Shown piece after piece: positions 7,741 through 12,332 of a stretch of 12,332 nucleotides of DNA. The stretch is from NCBI GenBank assembly GCA_027018975.1, contig JALUXN010000163.1, forward strand, positions 1-12,332, read 5' to 3'. The notes below the pieces were generated by a model. It saw nothing but the letters and a program-made list of their open reading frames with translations. It was not told the DNA's origin and did not search any database. Every line of letters starts with the position of its first letter. The stretch's first letter is position 1. The stretch comes from Mariprofundaceae bacterium. Lineage in GTDB: Bacteria; Pseudomonadota; Zetaproteobacteria; Mariprofundales; Mariprofundaceae. A program made the position numbers and the translations under genes.

Positions 7741-7795
7741 ATAAAACACTCCAATACAGCAAAGGCGCTGCCGCAGGCACCATATTTGCGGCGTC

Positions 7796-7823
7796 ATCAT
7801 AGGGTCAGCGCCCCAAAAGTCAT
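7796..7823 (-). promoter_or_regulatory. candidate sigma-70 promoter of rdgC-apaH
   Basis: On the minus strand ATGACT (7823-7818) and TATGAT (7801-7796) are separated by 16 bases, matching the -35 and -10 consensus at 4 and 5 of 6 positions. Transcription would start near 7789, giving a leader of roughly 50 bases before the rdgC ATG. Read by eye and not tested. Confidence 0.35.
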
Positions 7824-7943
7824 CCCCGAACAGCACACCACACAAAGCAAACGAGCTCGATGTTTCGCATGCCTCAGAAACCTCCACGCCATTCGCGCAC
7901 AAGGGAGATGTGCTGTTTGATGCTGGATCGTGTGTTGGGGTGG

Positions 7944-7972
7944 AACCACAGAGAACAGAGAGTTACACAGAG
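7944..7972. repeat. CACAGAG-rich short repeat
   Basis: Within 29 bases there are three closely spaced purine-rich units: CACAGAG (7947-7953), AACAGAG (7954-7960) and CACAGAG (7966-7972), following AAC. It resembles the ACCACAGAGRACACAGAG-type intergenic repeats found in many unrelated bacterial genomes, whose function is not established. This is a pattern match from memory. Confidence 0.55.
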
Positions 7973-8037
7973 TAAAATCTCAATATGCCCTGCGCAATCG
8001 GACTTGCCAGGCGCAGCAATTCCACAAGAGTACAGCC

Positions 8038-9015
8038 ATGCCTCGATTACTGTTTCTGCTCTGCTCCCTGCTGCTGGCCGCCTGTTCGCAGCAGGCTGAC
8101 CTGCACGAGACGCGTTTTATGATGGGTACCTTAGTGCGCTTCACCATCGCCGACAGCGACCATGCGCAAGCAGAAGCCGCCGTAAAGGCCGCTGCCGATG
8201 AGATGCAGCGCATCGACGACCTCTTCACCATCTACGGCCACCATCCCAACCCGGTCAAAGCATTCAACGCCCTGCCGCCCGGCCACGGCATGCTGCTCCC
8301 CGATGAAATCGTGCAAGTGCTGAAACTCTCCCTGCGCGTCCAGCAACAGAGTGGCGGCGCATTCAACCCTTTCCTCGGCGGCATCAATCAGCTCTGGGGC
8401 TTCTCCGACGACCATGCGCCCAGCACCCCGCCAGCCGCAGCAGCCATTGCCGCCGCCCTGCCGCCGGCGCACTGCATCCATCGCCAAGGCAAGCAGTGGT
8501 TCCGCGATGATGCGCGCTGCCTGCTCGATTTCGGTGCCATCGCCAAAGGCTATGCCGTCGATCGCGGTATCGCGCTGCTCCAGCAGCATGGCATTCGCCA
8601 CGCGCTGATCGATGCCGGTGGCGATATCCGCATCATCGGCAGTCACCACGGCAAGCCTTGGCGCATCGGCATACGCCACCCGCGCCACAAGGGCGAAGTG
8701 CTGCAGGCACTCAATCTCTCCGGCGACGTAAGCATTGTCACATCGGGTGATTACGAACGTTTTTTTGTCACCAACGGCGTGCGCTACCACCATATCATTG
8801 ATCCGAAAAACGGCTGGCCAGCGCGCGGCGTACAGAGTGTCTCGATCATCGCGCCCTCGACCATGCTCGCCGACGCATGGAGCACAGCGCTGTTTGTCAT
8901 CGGCGCGCAGGGCATCGACCACTATCCGCAGTGGCGACATCGGCTGCTGCTGGTCGATCAGCAGGGGATCCGCCATGGCGATATCACACCCGCTGCCGGC
9001 AGCAAACAGCTGTGA
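8038..9015 (+). CDS. apbE: FAD:protein FMN transferase (ApbE lipoprotein)
   Basis: ApbE transfers FMN from FAD onto a Thr or Ser of target proteins such as the NqrB/NqrC or RnfG/RnfD subunits, on the periplasmic side. The 325-residue product begins with a lipoprotein signal, MPRLLFLLCSLLLAACSQ, with lipobox LAAC and Cys16 as the lipidated residue. Family motifs follow in order: ETRFMMGT (24-31), DFGAIAKGYAVD (164-175), DAGGD (192-196), SGDYERFF (236-243), HIIDPKNG (252-259) and MLADAWSTALFV with Asp279 and Thr283 at the metal site. The start is placed at the signal peptide; upstream in-frame codons lie in the repeat-bearing intergenic region. The stop overlaps the miaA start as GTGA, so apbE heads an apbE-miaA-hflX operon. 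No Nqr or Rnf target gene is in the window. Confidence 0.94.
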   Translation: MPRLLFLLCSLLLAACSQQADLHETRFMMGTLVRFTIADSDHAQAEAAVKAAADEMQRIDDLFTIYGHHPNPVKAFNALPPGHGMLLPDEIVQVLKLSLRVQQQSGGAFNPFLGGINQLWGFSDDHAPSTPPAAAAIAAALPPAHCIHRQGKQWFRDDARCLLDFGAIAKGYAVDRGIALLQQHGIRHALIDAGGDIRIIGSHHGKPWRIGIRHPRHKGEVLQALNLSGDVSIVTSGDYERFFVTNGVRYHHIIDPKNGWPARGVQSVSIIAPSTMLADAWSTALFVIGAQGIDHYPQWRHRLLLVDQQGIRHGDITPAAGSKQL

Positions 9016-9953
9016 AAGCGATCGCCCTGATGGGGGCAACCGGTAGCGGCAAATCAGCACTGGCCATGCGCTGGGCACAGCAGGATGGCAGCTGCATCAT
9101 CTGCTGCGACTCCATGCAACTCTACCAAGGGCTCGATATCGGCACCGCCAAACCGAGCCGCGAAGAGCGGGCGCAGGTCGTCCACCATCTGGTCGATTGC
9201 TGCCAACTGCCCGACCACTACTCCGCCGCCCGCTGGGCAGAGGAAGCACGGCAGGTGATCCGCCGCGCCAATGCCGAAGGAATCACACCGCTCATTGTCG
9301 GCGGCACCGGTCTCTACCTGAAGGCGCTGACGGTCGGCTTTGCCGATATTCCGGCGGAGCAGCCAGCGGTGCGTGCCGAGCTGGAGAAGCTGTTACAGCA
9401 GCAGGGCGCACCGGCGCTCTATGCACGCCTGCAAGCGTGCGACCCTGCCACAGCCGCGCAGCTGCACGCCGGCGACCGGCAACGGGTGATGCGGGCGCTC
9501 TCTGTCTATGAGAGCAGCGGCGTGCCATTGAGCATCTGGCAGCGCCGCGCAAGCGATATTCCGCCCATCGACTGCCCGGTGCTGGTGCTGGAGAAACCGC
9601 GCGACCAACTGCGCCAAGACCTTGCCACGCGTTTCCACGCCATGCTCGATGCAGGTTGGCTCGATGAGGTGGCGTGGCTGATCGACCAATCGCTGTCGGA
9701 GAGCCATCCGGCCATGCGCGCGGTGGGCTATCGCCAACTACGCGAAGCGTTGCAGGGAGAGTGCAGCATGACGCAGGCGATCGACGCAGGCATCACCGCC
9801 ACCCGCCGCTACGCCAAACGACAAGTCACCTGGTTCAACCACCAGACCCCCGACGCACTGCACGGCGACGCCGCCACACTGGAGGCGGCTTACCACAAAC
9901 TGCGCGCTGCGATGCACCACAACCAACCATCAAAGGAGCGACATCTTGCGTGA
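9012..9953 (+). CDS. miaA: tRNA dimethylallyltransferase MiaA
   Basis: MiaA adds a dimethylallyl group to N6 of A37 in tRNAs that read UNN codons, the first step towards ms2i6A. The 313-residue protein (E. coli 316) has the P-loop GATGSGKS (8-15), DSMQLYQGLDIGTAKP (33-48) with the catalytic Asp33, VGGTGLYLKAL (96-106), and the C-terminal RRYAKRQVTWFNHQ. Translation starts at GTG 9012, overlapping the apbE stop (GTGA); extension further upstream would lie within apbE. The 3' end overlaps hflX by 8 bases. In E. coli and many relatives hfq lies between miaA and hflX; here no room is left for it. Expression is probably coupled to apbE. Confidence 0.96.
   Translation: MKAIALMGATGSGKSALAMRWAQQDGSCIICCDSMQLYQGLDIGTAKPSREERAQVVHHLVDCCQLPDHYSAARWAEEARQVIRRANAEGITPLIVGGTGLYLKALTVGFADIPAEQPAVRAELEKLLQQQGAPALYARLQACDPATAAQLHAGDRQRVMRALSVYESSGVPLSIWQRRASDIPPIDCPVLVLEKPRDQLRQDLATRFHAMLDAGWLDEVAWLIDQSLSESHPAMRAVGYRQLREALQGECSMTQAIDAGITATRRYAKRQVTWFNHQTPDALHGDAATLEAAYHKLRAAMHHNQPSKERHLA
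9933..9938 (+). promoter_or_regulatory. ribosome binding site that fixes the hflX TTG start
   Basis: AAGGAG lies inside the last codons of miaA, 7 bases before TTG at 9946. This strong, well-spaced site argues that hflX starts at the TTG. A strong site on a weak start codon suggests translation is tuned here. Confidence 0.75.
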
Positions 9954-11247
9954 ACAATGGGAAACCGACGAGGGAGATGACATAGCTATCAGCGTGCATC
10001 CGGAGCTGGCCGTTGCGCGGCTGAGTGATTACGCGTGGCAATCGCGTGCCGAAGAGTTTGACCGACTGGTCGAGGCAAGCAGTTGTACGCTGGCGGCTTC
10101 CCTGCGCTACGCGGTCCGGCGCGCCAATGCAGCGACACTGCTTGGCGATGGGCAGGTCGATCAGATCCGCGTACAAGCGGCCGCACTGGATGCGGCGGTG
10201 GTGTTTGTCGATCACCCGCTCTCGCCGGTGCAGCAGCGCAATCTGGAGGAGGCGTGGAGCACCAAAGTGGTCGATCGTACCGGCCTGATTCTGGAGATTT
10301 TCGCCGCCCGCGCCCGCACCCGCGAAGGTGTACTGCAGGTGGAGCTGGCCAGCCTCAACTATCAGCTGGGGCGACTGGTACGCAGCTGGACACATCTGGA
10401 GCGGCAACGCGGCGGATTCGGTTTCATGGGCGGCCCCGGCGAACGACAAATCGAACTGGATCGACGCATGATCAAAGGCAAAATCAAATCGCTGGAGCGC
10501 GATCTCGAGAAGGTCAAACAGATGCGCGCCACGCAACGCGCCGGCCGGCGCAAAAAAGAGATCCCGACAGTGGCGCTGGTCGGCTACACCAATGCCGGCA
10601 AATCGACCCTCTTCAACCGCCTCACGCAGGCCACGGTCTATGTCGCCGATCAGCTCTTCGCCACCCTCGACCCCACCCTGCGCCAACTGGAGATCGGCGA
10701 CCATCTGCGCCTCACCCTCTCCGACACCGTCGGGTTCGTGCAGGAGCTACCGCACGAGCTGGTGGATGCGTTCCGTGCGACGCTGGAGGAGGTCATCGAG
10801 GCCGATCTGATCCTACATGTCAAAGATGCCTCCGACCCGATGCTGAGCGAACAATCCCAAGTGGTGCACGACACCCTCGCGCAGCTGGGGTTGGTGGGCG
10901 ACTTTTCACCGCCGATTGTCGAAGTGATGAACAAAAAAGACCGGGTTCCCACCCTGAAGAGCTACCGCGCAGAGAGCATCGCCGGCAGCCGCATCGCCCT
11001 CTCCGCCGCCACCGGCGAAGGGGTGGATGAACTGCTGACGCTACTCACCGACTGGCTCAGCGAAACCATGCAGCAACTCACCCTCACACTGGAGATCAGC
11101 GACGGCAAAACCCTCGCCTTCTGCTATCAACACGGCAGCGTCACCCAACGCAGCGCCGATGAACACGGACTGCATCTGGAAGTACGCATGCCCCCCACCG
11201 CCGCCGCCCGCCTGAGCAAACACAACGGCTTCGACGTCCTCACCTGA
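9946..11247 (+). CDS. hflX: ribosome-associated GTPase HflX
   Basis: HflX is a cytosolic GTPase that binds the 50S subunit and splits stalled or stressed ribosomes. The 433-residue protein (E. coli 426) has the HflX N-terminal domain, then a coiled region with the signature GGFGFMGGPGE (156-166), then the G domain: G1 GYTNAGKS (213-220), G2 region FATLDPT (238-244), G3 DTVGF (260-264), G4 NKKD (329-332) and G5 SAATGEG (353-359). A C-terminal ferredoxin-like part follows. The start codon is TTG, supported by AAGGAG 7 bases upstream. It overlaps miaA by 8 bases and ends the apbE-miaA-hflX operon. No clear hairpin terminator follows its stop. Confidence 0.96.
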   Translation: MREQWETDEGDDIAISVHPELAVARLSDYAWQSRAEEFDRLVEASSCTLAASLRYAVRRANAATLLGDGQVDQIRVQAAALDAAVVFVDHPLSPVQQRNLEEAWSTKVVDRTGLILEIFAARARTREGVLQVELASLNYQLGRLVRSWTHLERQRGGFGFMGGPGERQIELDRRMIKGKIKSLERDLEKVKQMRATQRAGRRKKEIPTVALVGYTNAGKSTLFNRLTQATVYVADQLFATLDPTLRQLEIGDHLRLTLSDTVGFVQELPHELVDAFRATLEEVIEADLILHVKDASDPMLSEQSQVVHDTLAQLGLVGDFSPPIVEVMNKKDRVPTLKSYRAESIAGSRIALSAATGEGVDELLTLLTDWLSETMQQLTLTLEISDGKTLAFCYQHGSVTQRSADEHGLHLEVRMPPTAAARLSKHNGFDVLT

Positions 11248-11367
11248 TCACCATCGCAGATCGCCGAGTATTCGCCAATCCGGCAGAGATGATGGTAAAC
11301 TCGCGGCTCGGCTGCATCCATTCCAAATGACCAACCAACCGAACACCCGCAGCTAGAGGGGGACGCC
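11248..11367. other. 120-base gap before the HEPN/MNT pair
   Basis: No gene or clear terminator is seen. A TGGTAAACT stretch resembles an extended -10 element but lacks a good -35, so a promoter for the HEPN/MNT pair is only possible. An AGGGGG ribosome binding site near 11357-11362 precedes the ATG at 11368. Confidence 0.4.
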
Positions 11368-11808
11368 ATGCCAAACAAAATAGACGACGTGGATATTCGC
11401 TGGATCCAACGCTTTGACAATTATTGCCGGGCATTGGCGCAGCTGACCAAGTTTATCGACAAGGGTGCGCTGAATGAGCTGGAGGAGCAGGGGTTGATCC
11501 AGTCATTTGAATATACGCATGAACTGGCATGGAAAACACTCAAAGATTTTCTGGAATCCAGAGGTGTGACAGATATTTACGGCTCTAAAGACGCTTCGCG
11601 TCAGGCATTCCAGTTGGGGCTGTTGGGAGATCGCGAGTCTGACGGCATGATCTGGTTGGATATGATCGAAAAACGCAATTTAACATCACATACCTACAAC
11701 GAATCGACAGCGCGTGATATCGTCACCGCTATCCGGCAGGACTACTTCAGCGCATTTGTCGCTTTGCAGGAGCGGCTACAGACGTTGGTGGCCCATGAAC
11801 ATCACTGA
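11368..11808 (+). CDS. HEPN-domain protein, HI0074 family (nucleotidyltransferase substrate-binding; HepT-like)
   Basis: This 146-residue, mainly helical protein matches the HI0074 family (H. influenzae HI0074 has about 144 residues). Characteristic blocks are FEYTHELAWKTLKDFLESRG (47-66) and MIEKRNLTSHTYNE (99-112). The latter holds the HEPN ribonuclease motif R-x4-H-x-Y: Arg103, His108, Tyr110, all intact. In characterised HEPN/MNT systems the HEPN protein is an RNase toxin, and its motif tyrosine is AMPylated by the partner nucleotidyltransferase, which neutralises it. Toxicity for this branch is inferred. The start has a good AGGGGG ribosome binding site. The downstream partner overlaps by 14 bases. 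A hand count over 11401-11700 gives about 48% GC, against about 67% in a sample of hflX, which suggests acquisition by transfer. Confidence 0.88.
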   Translation: MPNKIDDVDIRWIQRFDNYCRALAQLTKFIDKGALNELEEQGLIQSFEYTHELAWKTLKDFLESRGVTDIYGSKDASRQAFQLGLLGDRESDGMIWLDMIEKRNLTSHTYNESTARDIVTAIRQDYFSAFVALQERLQTLVAHEHH

Positions 11809-12115
11809 TACAGGCTTGGGAGACGAGGTAGTCCGTCTGATTCAGTCGCTGTTTCGGACGCATCCGGAAATCGAAGCGGCATGGCTCTACGGCTCTCGCG
11901 CCAAAGGCAATTTCAAGACCGGCTCCGACATCGATCTGTGCATGACCGGCGAGCAGCTCAATCACCGGCTGCTGGCAACCATCAACCGGGAACTCGATGA
12001 ACTGCCGATCCCCTACACCATCGACCTATCCATACGCAGCCAGATCAGCAACCCCAACCTGCTCGCACACATCGACCGCGTCGGCAAACTATTTTATCGC
12101 CGCGATCTCCGATAA
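11795..12115 (+). CDS. minimal nucleotidyltransferase, MNT/HI0073 family (MntA-like antitoxin)
   Basis: This 106-residue protein has the minimal nucleotidyltransferase signature GS-x10-D-x-D: Gly33-Ser34 in LYGSRAKG, then Asp45 and Asp47 in SDIDL. A likely third carboxylate is Asp77 in YTIDLS. All the metal-binding residues expected for an active enzyme are present. In MntA/HepT systems this protein is the antitoxin and transfers AMP to the HEPN tyrosine. Its ATG lies 14 bases before the end of the HEPN gene, so the two are translationally coupled, with toxin gene first. Its size fits HI0073 (about 114 residues). A frame that continues upstream inside the HEPN gene is not family-like. Activity and substrate are inferred. 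Confidence 0.88.
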   Translation: MNITDTGLGDEVVRLIQSLFRTHPEIEAAWLYGSRAKGNFKTGSDIDLCMTGEQLNHRLLATINRELDELPIPYTIDLSIRSQISNPNLLAHIDRVGKLFYRRDLR

Positions 12116-12140
12116 ACAGGGCGACATACTCTCCCCGTTA

Positions 12141-12153
12141 CTGCCACAGGCAG
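12141..12153. other. small hairpin between convergent genes
   Basis: CTGCC and GGCAG are separated by ACA, giving a 5-base stem in the 51-base gap between the nucleotidyltransferase stop and the stop of the last minus-strand gene. It is too short and lacks a T tract, so a terminator role is weakly supported. Confidence 0.25.
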
Positions 12154-12174
12154 ACTCACCATGTCGTTACTCAA
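12149..12174 (-). repeat. half-copy of the 271-296 repeat arm
   Basis: Read on the minus strand this 26-base stretch, starting TTGAGTAAC and ending GGTGAGTCTGCC, matches plus-strand 271-296 at 23 of 26 positions. It covers the left arm, the spacer and the first bases of the right arm of the palindrome; the rest of the right arm is absent. It includes the TAA stop of the adjacent minus-strand gene, so, like the first copy, it sits at the 3' end of a minus-strand gene. Confidence 0.7.
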
Positions 12175-12332
12175 GCGTGTACTGCGGCCAGCTGCCGCTG
12201 ATGATGTATCGTTTCCCGCTACCCTGCTGAATCACCTCGCCATGAAAACGGTTATCACGATCCAGCCGTAATCCGCCCTGATATTGTATTTTTGACTGCT
12301 GCAAGCGCAGCGGATGGATAGTGATGGTATGG
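12167..12332 (-). CDS. C-terminal end of an unrecognised protein (partial)
   Basis: The minus strand is open from the right edge for 54 codons (in frame from 12331) and ends in TAA at 12169-12167. The peptide contains TITIHPLRLQQSKIQYQ, then GGLRLDRDNRFHGEVIQQGS and ends GSWPQYTLE. It alternates polar and hydrophobic residues as in beta strands and looks like real protein; the other two minus-strand frames contain earlier stops. I do not recognise the family. A beta-rich envelope protein is one possibility, but that is a guess. It is convergent with the HEPN/MNT pair, with 51 bases between the stops. Confidence 0.6.
   Translation of the reverse strand, partial: HTITIHPLRLQQSKIQYQGGLRLDRDNRFHGEVIQQGSGKRYIISGSWPQYTLE

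Larger units (their letters stand above)
7741..8037. other. 297-base divergent intergenic region between rdgC and apbE
   Basis: This region holds the control sequences for two divergent units. The left part contains the rdgC ribosome binding site and a candidate rdgC promoter. The right part contains a CACAGAG-rich repeat at 7944-7972 and a weak AAGAG ribosome binding site about 10 bases before the apbE start. Reading frames that cross it on both strands have no recognisable protein sequence and end inside known genes in other frames. I found no clear promoter for apbE and no terminator. Confidence 0.6.

Noticed and set aside
7860..8099. Small plus-strand frame between rdgC and apbE
   Set aside because: It crosses the CACAGAG repeat and ends inside apbE in another frame, with no protein-like pattern.
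8131..9078. 315-codon minus-strand open frame opposite apbE
   Set aside because: apbE has all family motifs in order on the plus strand, and the antisense product has no recognisable features.
10083..11030. 315-codon plus-strand frame within hflX
   Set aside because: It is an out-of-frame reading of hflX with Arg-rich composition; the G motifs are all in the hflX frame.

Overview
This window looks like chromosomal DNA of a GC-rich gammaproteobacterium. Protein content supports that placement: a MrcA-type class A penicillin-binding protein, RdgC (a beta/gammaproteobacterial family), ApaH, YgfZ, MiaA, HflX, and a type IV pilus minor-pilin cluster of the FimT-PilV-PilW-PilX kind. I cannot name the genus from the sequence alone. 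Most genes are housekeeping genes in tight operons with 4 to 8 base overlaps.

Layout. (1) Positions 1-2693, minus strand: a minor-pilin operon read right to left as fimT-pilV-pilW-pilX. After a 287-base gap come the first 19 codons of a secreted protein that leaves the window at position 1; by gene order it is probably pilY1. The gap holds a perfect 17-base inverted repeat (271-310). (2) 2662-6032, plus strand: mrcA (bifunctional peptidoglycan synthase), then ygfZ (folate-binding Fe-S maintenance protein) joined by ATGA. The 5' ends of mrcA and fimT overlap or nearly abut. (3) 6010-7740, minus strand: rdgC then apaH, 12 bases apart; the apaH end overlaps the ygfZ end by 23 bases, convergently. 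(4) 7741-8037: a divergent intergenic region with a likely rdgC promoter and a CACAGAG-rich repeat. (5) 8038-11247, plus strand: apbE (FAD:protein FMN transferase lipoprotein), miaA (tRNA dimethylallyltransferase) and hflX (ribosome-associated GTPase), all overlapping. The hfq gene that commonly sits between miaA and hflX is absent here. (6) 11368-12115, plus strand: a two-gene HEPN/MNT toxin-antitoxin-like module (HI0074/HI0073 type), the only clearly accessory unit, with lower GC in the HEPN gene. (7) 12167-12332, minus strand: the C-terminal end of an unrecognised protein leaving the window. Its stop codon lies in a sequence that matches the 271-296 repeat arm at 23 of 26 positions.

How the genes fit together: the pilins would form the priming tip of a type IV pilus; MrcA builds peptidoglycan; RdgC binds DNA and restrains RecA; ApaH hydrolyses Ap4A; ApbE attaches FMN to exported or membrane redox proteins; MiaA modifies A37 of UNN-reading tRNAs; HflX rescues or splits stalled ribosomes. 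I saw no CRISPR array, tRNA, rRNA, transposase or prophage gene. I did not find a convincing undescribed system. The points most worth following are the dispersed palindromic repeat, the missing hfq, the overlapping divergent starts at fimT/mrcA and the HEPN/MNT module.
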